From positions 5,448-69,447 of the forward strand of contig DASZRT010000031.1 in NCBI GenBank assembly GCA_035549075.1: a DNA stretch of 64,000 nucleotides, written 5' to 3'. The notes beneath the pieces were generated by a model. It saw only the letters and a program-made list of their open reading frames with translations, had not been told where the DNA came from and made no database searches. How positions within the stretch are numbered: position 1 is the first letter of the stretch; each line of letters starts with the position of its first letter. A program made the translations under genes and the position numbers. The stretch comes from DASZFV01 sp035549075. Its GTDB lineage: Bacteria > Myxococcota_A > Polyangia > Fen-1088. Shown one piece after another: positions 51,857-58,317 of this stretch.

Positions 51857-53068
51857 GTGGTTCAAACGGGACTCGACGTTCTGTGTGCGGAGCGGCTCGA
51901 CCTGCTCCGCGGCCGCCGGGTGGGTGTACTGTGCCATCCGGCGAGCGTCGCCTCGGACCTCACGCACGCCGTCGATCGGTTGATCGCGGCGGGCGTGCGG
52001 CCGACGCGGCTGTTCGGGCCGGAGCACGGCGTGCGCGGCGAGGCGCAGGACATGATCGGCGTGGGCCACGACGTCGACGCGCGCACGGGCATCCCGGTGT
52101 CGAGCCTCTACGGCGAGACGTTCGAATCGCTGGCGCCCACGGCGCGCGACCTGGGTGACGTCGACGTGCTCGTCGTCGACCTGCAGGACGTCGGCAGCCG
52201 CTACTACACGTATGTGTGGACGATGGCGCTCGCGATGCAAGCGGCCGCGCGCGCCCGCGTCGCCGTCGTCGTGCTCGATCGCCCGAACCCGCTGGGCGGC
52301 CGCGCCGAGGACGTCGAGGGCGGCAGCGTCGAGCCGGCGTGTGAGTCGTTCGTGGGCCTGGGCGCCGTTCCCGTGCGCCACGGCATGACGGCGGGCGAGG
52401 TCGCGCGCCTCGTGCGCGCGGGCATGCCGTGGGGCGCGCCGCGCTTCGCGCGCGCCCTCGACGTCGATCTCACGGTGATCGCGATGCGCGGCTGGCGCCG
52501 CGCGATGGCGTTCGAGGAGACGGGCCTGCCCTGGGTCATGCCTTCGCCCAACATGCCGACGGTCGACACGGCGTTCGTCTATCCAGGGCAGTGCCTCGTC
52601 GAGGGCACGAACCTGTCCGAGGGCCGCGGCACGACGCGGCCGTTCGAGCTCGTCGGCGCCGCCTACCTCGACGGGCACCGGCTCGCGACGCGCCTCGCGT
52701 CGTTCAACCTTCCTGGGGTCACGTTCCGCCCGCTGTCGTTCCGGCCGATGTTCCACAAGTTCGCGGGCAGGTCGTGCGGCGGCGTGCAATTCCACGTGAT
52801 CGATCGCGCGCGCTTTCGGCCGTACCGCGCGGGCCTCGCGCTGCTCTCGGCGGCGCGCGCCGAAGCGCCGGCGGAGTTCCGCTGGCGCACGGAGACCTAC
52901 GAGTTCGTGTCGGACCCGCCCGCGATCGATCTGCTCACGGGCGACGGGCACGCGCGGCGGGCGATCGACGCGGGTGCGTCGCTCGACGAGATCGCCGCGG
53001 GCTTCTCGGCGTTCGAGGCCGAGTTCGCCGAGCGTCGCCGCCCGCACCTCCTGCCGGAGTACGCTTAA
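51857..53068 (+). CDS. namZ: NamZ-like exo-beta-N-acetylmuramidase (DUF1343)
   Basis: The product has 403 aa and starts with GTG. DUF1343 motifs are seen throughout: GRRVGVLCHPASVASDLTHAVDRL, LFGPEHGVRGEAQDMI, SLYGETFESLAPTARDLGDVDVLVVDLQDVGSRYYTYVWTM, LDRPNPLGG, PSPNMPTVDTAFVYPGQCLVEGTNLSEGRGTTRPFE and FHKFAGRSCGGVQFHV. NamZ releases N-acetylmuramic acid from peptidoglycan fragments for recycling. I see no clear signal peptide, so export would need another route. nadD starts seven bases later. Confidence 0.9.
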   Translation: MVQTGLDVLCAERLDLLRGRRVGVLCHPASVASDLTHAVDRLIAAGVRPTRLFGPEHGVRGEAQDMIGVGHDVDARTGIPVSSLYGETFESLAPTARDLGDVDVLVVDLQDVGSRYYTYVWTMALAMQAAARARVAVVVLDRPNPLGGRAEDVEGGSVEPACESFVGLGAVPVRHGMTAGEVARLVRAGMPWGAPRFARALDVDLTVIAMRGWRRAMAFEETGLPWVMPSPNMPTVDTAFVYPGQCLVEGTNLSEGRGTTRPFELVGAAYLDGHRLATRLASFNLPGVTFRPLSFRPMFHKFAGRSCGGVQFHVIDRARFRPYRAGLALLSAARAEAPAEFRWRTETYEFVSDPPAIDLLTGDGHARRAIDAGASLDEIAAGFSAFEAEFAERRRPHLLPEYA

Positions 53069-53074
53069 ACAGAC

Positions 53075-53665
53075 ATGGCGACGAGGCCCGGGGCCCGCAC
53101 GGGGCCGCAGACCGTCGCGCTGTTCGGCGGCAGCTTCAACCCGCCACACGTCGCGCACCAGATGGTCGCGCTCTACGTGCTCGAGACGACGCGCGTCGAC
53201 CAGCTATGGTGGGTGCCGGCGTACAAGCACGCGTTCCAGAAGCCGCTCGCGTCGTTCGAGAACCGCTTTCGCATGTGCGAGCTCGCGGCGAAGGGCCTCG
53301 GCGCGCGCGCGCGCGTCACCGAGATCGAGCGCGCCATCGGCGGGCCGAGCCGCACGCTCAACACCGTGCGCCGCCTGCGCGAGCTGCACCCGAAGACGAA
53401 GTTCTCGATCGTCATCGGCAGCGACATCACGGCGGAGCTGCACGCCTGGCACGGCATCGACGAGCTGCAGAAGATGGTCGAGTTCATCGTCATCGGGCGG
53501 CGCGCCGCCGTCGGCGCCGCCGATCACACGCCCATCACGATGCCCGAGGTCAGCTCGACCGAGGTTCGCAAGCTGCTGCGCGCGGGGCAATCGGCCGAGG
53601 GCCTCGTGCCGCGGTCCGTGCTCGATTACATCTACCGCCACGGGCTCTACCGAGATCCCGCATGA
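53075..53665 (+). CDS. nadD: Nicotinate-nucleotide adenylyltransferase
   Basis: The product has 196 aa. The nucleotidyltransferase motif GGSFNPPHVAHQM is near the N-terminus. WWVPAYKHAFQK, TEIERAIGGPSRTLNTVRRLRELHP, IGSDITAELHAWHGIDEL and SSTEVRKLLRAG follow, matching NadD. It adenylates nicotinate mononucleotide in NAD synthesis. Its stop overlaps the next start as ATGA. Confidence 0.94.
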   Translation: MATRPGARTGPQTVALFGGSFNPPHVAHQMVALYVLETTRVDQLWWVPAYKHAFQKPLASFENRFRMCELAAKGLGARARVTEIERAIGGPSRTLNTVRRLRELHPKTKFSIVIGSDITAELHAWHGIDELQKMVEFIVIGRRAAVGAADHTPITMPEVSSTEVRKLLRAGQSAEGLVPRSVLDYIYRHGLYRDPA

Positions 53666-54561
53666 CCCAAGGCGAGCCCGCGCCGTCGGTGTTCGTCATG
53701 GGCGCGGGCGTCGTCGGCACGGCGCTCGCGGCGTGGCTCGGGCGCGCGGGCGTTCCCCTCGTCGGGCTGCACGGGCGGCAATCGGATGAGCTGCGGTCGC
53801 TCTCGGGCGTCGTCGCGAGCGTGGGTGAGATTCCTGACCTGGCTTCGACCGCCGACGTCGTCGTGATCGCCGTGCGCGACGAAAGAATCCCCGAGGTCGC
53901 GAAGCGTCTCGCCGACGAAGGACGTTTGCGCGACCACCAGGTCCTGCTGCACACATCGGGCGCGCTCGCATCGGCGGGCGTCCTCGCGGTGGCGCGGCCG
54001 CGCGTGCGTGGCGTCGGCACGCTTCACCCGCTGTTGTCGTTCGCCGACGCGCGCCTCGCGATCGCCGGGGTGCCCGGCGTCGCGTTCGCCGTCGAGGGCG
54101 ACGCCTCCGCGCGCGAGGCCGCGACGCGAATCGTGCGGGCGCTCGGCGCGCGCGTCGTGACGCTCGACGCGAAGGGCTTGCCCCTCTACCACGCGGGCGC
54201 CGTGCTCGCGTCGAACTACGTCGTCGCGCTCGGCGATCTCGCGCGGCGGCTGCTCTTGTCCGCCGGCGTGCCGGCGGACGAGGCGCTGCCCGCGCTCGTG
54301 CCGCTCATGTCGAGCGTCGTGCAAAACCTCGCGGCGCTCGGCCTGCCGGGCGCGCTCACGGGGCCCGTCGAGCGAGGCGACGCTTCGACGGTCGAAGCGC
54401 ACCTGCGGGCGCTCGCGGCGGACGCGCCCGAGCTCGTCGGCGTTTACCAAACCCTGGGTCGGGACGTGCTTCGCCTCGCGCGCGAAAAGTCCGGCCTCGC
54501 GCCCGACGTCGTCGCGCGCCTCGCGTCCTTGTTTGGCGCGCCGCCCGGCGACGGCTCCTGA
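53662..54561 (+). CDS. Rossmann/DUF2520 protein (ketopantoate-reductase-like)
   Basis: The product has 299 aa. The N-terminal Rossmann domain has VFVMGAGVVGTALAAWLGRAG (GxGxxG) and VVVIAVRDERIPEVA. LLHTSGALAS and GVGTLHPLLSFAD are the typical conserved loops, and the C-terminal DUF2520 helical domain (YHAGAVLASNYVVALGDLARRLL, LTGPVERGDASTVEAHL) follows. The family resembles NADP-dependent reductases of the pyrroline-carboxylate/ketopantoate type; the substrate is unknown. It is coupled to nadD through ATGA. Confidence 0.88.
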   Translation: MTQGEPAPSVFVMGAGVVGTALAAWLGRAGVPLVGLHGRQSDELRSLSGVVASVGEIPDLASTADVVVIAVRDERIPEVAKRLADEGRLRDHQVLLHTSGALASAGVLAVARPRVRGVGTLHPLLSFADARLAIAGVPGVAFAVEGDASAREAATRIVRALGARVVTLDAKGLPLYHAGAVLASNYVVALGDLARRLLLSAGVPADEALPALVPLMSSVVQNLAALGLPGALTGPVERGDASTVEAHLRALAADAPELVGVYQTLGRDVLRLAREKSGLAPDVVARLASLFGAPPGDGS

Positions 54562-54587
54562 TACACTGGCGCTCCCTTTTTCGGGAG
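54559..54587 (+). promoter_or_regulatory. Extended -10 box and ribosome-site hairpin
   Basis: TGA-TACACT (54559-54567) forms an extended -10 that begins at the previous stop codon. CTCCC (54572-54576) can pair with GGGAG (54583-54587), which is also the ribosome site of ATG 54593, so the leader could hide its own Shine-Dalgarno. Confidence 0.4.
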
Positions 54588-54592
54588 TCGGC

Positions 54593-55162
54593 ATGCACAA
54601 GACCCACGGGCGCTTCCTCTTCGGGTTCCTCGGTTTCCTGTTGGCCGCGGCGATCGCGGTGGGCGCCGCGGCGCCGGCCGCGTGGGCCGGGGGCGCCAAG
54701 CCAGAGGACGTCTTCAAGGGCCGCATCATCATCACGAAGAAGCGGCTGCCGCTTCACTTCTCGTCGGCGGGCGCCTTCATCCAGGCCGTCAACGGCAGCA
54801 AGACCGACAAGATCTGGCCGACGGAAGAGGACGGCGCCGACAAGGGCACCTGGAACATCGAGTACATCGCCTTCTTCGCGCAGCCGCTCAACGACAGCGA
54901 GATCCAGGTGAAGTTCTACGACATCACCGCCGGCAAGAAGTACGTCGCGGGCGACGCGCAATACACGCGCGAGAAGGGCTCGCGCATCTTCAGCTCGAGC
55001 ATCCAGCTGGGGAAGCCGGAGTTCGACGTGCGCCGGCACTACATGATGACCGCCGAGTCACGCAACCGCATCATCGCGACGACGAGCTTCTGGCTGCTGG
55101 GCAAGGGCGCCAATTACAGCGGCAAGGTGGAGTTCTCCGACGAAGACACGAAGGCTCGTTGA
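54593..55162 (+). CDS. Exported conserved hypothetical protein
   Basis: The product has 189 aa. A signal peptide ends at WAG or AWA (~1-32). The mature domain is a beta-rich sandwich: VFKGRIIITKKRLPLHFSSAGAFIQAV, WNIEYIAFFAQPLNDSEIQVKFYDITAGKKYV and SSIQLGKPEFDVRRHYMMTAESRNRIIATTSFWLLG. I do not recognise a named family. It is probably periplasmic and small enough to be a chaperone-like or binding protein. ATG 54593 has GGGAG five bases upstream; the frame opens earlier at 54533 inside the preceding gene. Confidence 0.75.
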   Translation: MHKTHGRFLFGFLGFLLAAAIAVGAAAPAAWAGGAKPEDVFKGRIIITKKRLPLHFSSAGAFIQAVNGSKTDKIWPTEEDGADKGTWNIEYIAFFAQPLNDSEIQVKFYDITAGKKYVAGDAQYTREKGSRIFSSSIQLGKPEFDVRRHYMMTAESRNRIIATTSFWLLGKGANYSGKVEFSDEDTKAR

Positions 55163-55167
55163 ACGCG

Positions 55168-55191
55168 CGTGGGGGGGCTCGCCCCCCCACG
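55168..55191 (+). terminator. Strong GC hairpin after the exported protein gene
   Basis: A perfect 10-bp stem, 55168-55177 (CGTGGGGGGG) with 55182-55191 (CCCCCCCACG), has a 4-nt loop and begins five bases after the stop codon. There is no T-tract. Confidence 0.5.
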
Positions 55192-55218
55192 GGCCCCCCA
55201 AGAATTGAGTTTGATGCC

Positions 55219-55237
55219 GGCGCGGCGGAGCCGCGCC
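55219..55237. repeat. GC hairpin repeat, copy 2
   Basis: GGCGCGGC (55219-55226), three bases, GCCGCGCC (55230-55237), identical in both arms to 48106-48124. The base triplet before the stem and the CTC after it are also shared. Confidence 0.55.
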
Positions 55238-55242
55238 TCCCG

Positions 55243-55271
55243 TCGACAAATTTGCGCATCGGGCGTATTAA
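55243..55271 (+). promoter_or_regulatory. Promoter of the HEAT-repeat operon
   Basis: TCGACA (55243-55248), 17 nt and TATTAA (55266-55271) lead with nine bases to GTG 55281. Both boxes are good sigma70 matches, and the leader would be about 2-3 nt. Confidence 0.5.
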
Positions 55272-55280
55272 TCTGACCTC

Positions 55281-56111
55281 GTGAGAGGCATCCGATTGGG
55301 CTTGGTGTTGGTGTTGGCGCTGACCTCGACGGCCTCCGCGAAGAAGGCGGCGCCGGTCGCGGAGAAGAAGGCGCCGCCTTCGGTCCCGAAGGAGAAGCTC
55401 GACAAGGTTCGGGAGATCCTCCTCGACGAGGACGACGCGGCGGCGATCGACGCGGCCAAGGCGCTCGGGCAGTCGGGGGCGGCGAACGCCGTCGAGCCGT
55501 TGCTCGAGACGCTGTCGGTCGGCGGCTCGCCCGAACGCACGGAGGCGGCGCTCGCGGCGCTGGGCCAGCTGGCCGTGCCCTCGACGCTCGACGTGCTCGA
55601 GCTCTACGCGGGCAACCGCACGCCCGAGATTCGTCGCGCCGCGATCAAGGCCATCGGCGCCATCAAAGGTGAGCGGTCGCTCGGGCCGTTGCTGACGGCG
55701 CTGGGCGACGCGGCGCCCGACGTGCGCGCCGTCGCGGCCGACGCGCTCGCGGCGCGCAAGGCCGAGGGCGCCGTCGCGGGGCCGCGGCTGCTCGCGCTGG
55801 TCAAACGCAACGATTTGGGCGCGGCGCCCGCCCTGGGCCAGCTGGCGGCGCCCGATCTCGTGCCGCAGCTCGCGGAGCTGCAAGGCGCCGTCGACGACAA
55901 CGTCGTCGCGACGGCGCTGGGCGAGATCCTCAAGCGCGACGACGTGCGCGATGGCTTGCGCGTCGACGTCATCCACACGATGGCGCGCCTGTCGGGCGAA
56001 GCGTCCACGGCGGCGCTCGTCGAGTACCTGGCGACGATCCCCGCGAAAGACGATCGACCCTCGAAGAAGGAAGCGCAGAAGGTCGTCGACGAGAAGGGGA
56101 CGGTCAAGTGA
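55281..56111 (+). CDS. Exported HEAT-repeat protein
   Basis: The product has 276 aa with a GTG start. A signal peptide ends at ASA (~1-20), followed by a Lys/Pro-rich spacer. HEAT repeats fill the rest: DAAKALGQSGAANAVEPLLETL, EAALAALGQLAVPSTLDVLELY, RRAAIKAIGAIKGERSLGPLLTALG and VRAVAADALAARKAEG. HEAT arrays are protein-binding scaffolds. The next gene's GTG overlaps its stop (GTGA) and also contains HEAT-like repeats, so the two may form a complex. Confidence 0.8.
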   Translation: MRGIRLGLVLVLALTSTASAKKAAPVAEKKAPPSVPKEKLDKVREILLDEDDAAAIDAAKALGQSGAANAVEPLLETLSVGGSPERTEAALAALGQLAVPSTLDVLELYAGNRTPEIRRAAIKAIGAIKGERSLGPLLTALGDAAPDVRAVAADALAARKAEGAVAGPRLLALVKRNDLGAAPALGQLAAPDLVPQLAELQGAVDDNVVATALGEILKRDDVRDGLRVDVIHTMARLSGEASTAALVEYLATIPAKDDRPSKKEAQKVVDEKGTVK

Positions 56112-57961
56112 AGGCGCGGGCGTTCGGGCTCGTGGCGCTTCTGGCGTCGTTTGGCTTGGCGACGCTCGGCTGCGCGACGGAGCCGTACAAGCGCGCGGGC
56201 AACATGGACGACGTCGCGGCCGCGCTCGCGCGCCACGGGACGGGCGCGGCGCGGCCCGCGAACGCCGGCGGACGCCCGCTCGCGTTCCTCGCGCTCGCGG
56301 GCGCCAAGGGCCCGCGCCTCGCGGCCTACGACCTCGCCGACAAGCGCGTGCTCTGGACGCAGCCTGCGGATCTGAAGGCGCGCGTCGAGGTGGGCGCCGA
56401 CTTCGTCGTGCACGCGTCGGCGAACGCGCTCGTGGGGCGCGACCTGCGCGCGGGCGGCGAGCGCTGGCGCCGCGCGATCGCCGCCGACGAGCGGCTGCTC
56501 GGCTACGCCGCCGACGGCGCGACGGCGTTCGTGCTCGTGCAGAAGGGCGGCGCGCACCTGCACGGCGGCACGGCGTACCTCGCGGCCATCGACGGCACGA
56601 CGGGCGCCGAGCGATGGCGCCACGAGCTGCCGTCGGCGAACGCGGGCGGTCCGACGGCGGGCGGCGGCCTCGTCGCCGTGCTGCTGCAGTCGCAGTACGT
56701 CGCGATCCTCGACGGCGCGACGGGCGCCGAGCTCGCGACCGTCCTTTCGAACGAAGAGGCCGCGACGTACGTGCGCGCGCTGCCCGAGGGCGTGTTCTTC
56801 GGCTCGAGCGGCGTGTTTCGCCTGTCGCGCGCGACGGCGGCGGGCTCGCGCAAGTCCGCCGGTTACGTCGCCGCCAAGCTGCCCGAGTTCGTGCGCCCCG
56901 TGTACTGGTTCGATCAGTACCGGCCCGAACAAGGCGACTACTCGGCCCTCGATCGCAACCGCGTGCTGTGGCGCATGACGCCGAACAAAGAAGACGAGGC
57001 CGCGCGCTTCCGCGACGACCTCGCCGTCGTTCACAACTTCCGTTTCTTCTTCGGCTTCGACTCGAAGACGGGCGCGTTGCGATGGGCGTACAACCACCCG
57101 TCGACCGAGGCGGTCTCGTCGGCCGACGTCGGCGACGCGATCCTGTTCGCGACGGCCGACGGCGAGCTGGGCGCCCTCGACGCGAAGACGGGCCGCCGCA
57201 CCTACGCCGCGCGCCTGCCGGGCGAGGTGGTCCGCGGCGTGACCTTCGACGCCGAGGGGTTCGCGCCGCACGACGCGACAGGGGCTTCCCCGACGCTGTC
57301 GGAGGCGCTGTCGTCGATCGTGTGGGATCCGGATCGGCGCTTCTGGGACGTGAAGATGTTCGCGATCGAGGCGCTCGCGGGCCAGCCGGGCGGCGAGGTC
57401 ACGGAGCAGCTGCTCAAGATCACCGAGCAAGAGGGCCTGCCGCCGGCCGTCTACCAGAAGGCGGGCGAGGCGCTCATCGCGCGCAAGGACGCGGGCTCGG
57501 CGGCCGCCTCGTCGGAGATGCTCGCGCACGTGCTCGAGCGCCACGCCGACTACGCCGAGGGGCGCTCGGCGCCCGCCGTCGAGATCCTCGCGCGCGCCGC
57601 GGGCGCGATGAAGGCCAAGGCGGCGGCGCCCGCGCTCGTCGCGCACCTGCGCCGGCCCGAGACGACGCCGGCGGCGGCGGCGGCGATCGCGCGCGCCCTC
57701 GCGGCGCTCGAGGCGACGGACGCATTACCCGCGCTGCGCGACTTCCTGACGATGTACCGGGCCGATCCGATCTACGACGGCGATCCGACGGCGCTGGTCG
57801 CGGCGTCCGAGGCGATGCTCGCGCTGGGCGGCCAGTCGGAGCGGCAGCTCTTGCTGTATTTGTCGGAGGAGCCGCGCACGGTGCAGGCGCTGCGCGCGCA
57901 CCTGCGGCGGGCGCTCGCGCAGACGGCGTCGCGCGCGGCGGCCGCGGCGGCGGCCGAGTGA
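56108..57961 (+). CDS. Lipoprotein with PQQ-like propeller and HEAT-like C-terminus
   Basis: The product has 617 aa with a GTG start. A lipobox LATLGC (Cys ~22) indicates a lipoprotein. Residues ~50-390 form a PQQ-like beta-propeller: RLAAYDLADKRVLWTQPADL, TAYLAAIDGTTGAERWRHELP, VAILDGATGAELATV, FDSKTGALRWAYNHP and LGALDAKTGRRTYAARLPG. The C-terminal ~220 residues are HEAT-like helices. The combination resembles BamB-type scaffolds extended by a protein-binding solenoid. It is coupled on both sides by GTGA overlaps. Confidence 0.8.
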   Translation: MKARAFGLVALLASFGLATLGCATEPYKRAGNMDDVAAALARHGTGAARPANAGGRPLAFLALAGAKGPRLAAYDLADKRVLWTQPADLKARVEVGADFVVHASANALVGRDLRAGGERWRRAIAADERLLGYAADGATAFVLVQKGGAHLHGGTAYLAAIDGTTGAERWRHELPSANAGGPTAGGGLVAVLLQSQYVAILDGATGAELATVLSNEEAATYVRALPEGVFFGSSGVFRLSRATAAGSRKSAGYVAAKLPEFVRPVYWFDQYRPEQGDYSALDRNRVLWRMTPNKEDEAARFRDDLAVVHNFRFFFGFDSKTGALRWAYNHPSTEAVSSADVGDAILFATADGELGALDAKTGRRTYAARLPGEVVRGVTFDAEGFAPHDATGASPTLSEALSSIVWDPDRRFWDVKMFAIEALAGQPGGEVTEQLLKITEQEGLPPAVYQKAGEALIARKDAGSAAASSEMLAHVLERHADYAEGRSAPAVEILARAAGAMKAKAAAPALVAHLRRPETTPAAAAAIARALAALEATDALPALRDFLTMYRADPIYDGDPTALVAASEAMLALGGQSERQLLLYLSEEPRTVQALRAHLRRALAQTASRAAAAAAAE

Positions 57962-58299
57962 GCGAGCCGCGCCGCCTCACCGTCCTCGTGTGCCGCGGGC
58001 CGACCTGCGGCGGGCGGCGGAACTCCGCCGAGCTCTACGCCAAGCTGGAGCAGACGATCGCGGCGCGTGGGCTGGCCGGGCAGATCACGCTCGGCTGGGA
58101 GACGTGCTTCGGGCACTGCCTGCGCGGCCCCAACATCCTCGTCTACGACACCGACGAGGCGCGCGGCTGGCAGGTCTACGCCGGCTTCGACGCGCCGTCC
58201 GCCGTCCTCTACAACCGCATGACGCCGGACGACTTGGAGCGCGTCATCGACGCCCATTTGCTGGGCGGCATGGTCGTCCGGCCGCTCACTTACAGGTAA
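57958..58299 (+). CDS. Thioredoxin-like [2Fe-2S] ferredoxin
   Basis: The product has 113 aa. The four cysteines are C12-x4-C17 and C50-x3-C54 (VCRGPTCGG and ETCFGHCLRGPN), the pattern of NuoE/Aquifex-type thioredoxin-fold [2Fe-2S] proteins. The C-terminus includes a typical VIDAHLLGG segment. It is a small soluble electron carrier. GTG 57958 overlaps the lipoprotein stop. It lies 18 nt upstream of the desulfurase-MnmA gene, so it may provide electrons or a cluster to sulfur transfer; that is inference. Confidence 0.85.
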   Translation: MSEPRRLTVLVCRGPTCGGRRNSAELYAKLEQTIAARGLAGQITLGWETCFGHCLRGPNILVYDTDEARGWQVYAGFDAPSAVLYNRMTPDDLERVIDAHLLGGMVVRPLTYR

Positions 58300-58317
58300 C
58301 CCGCGCTTGCGGCCGGC

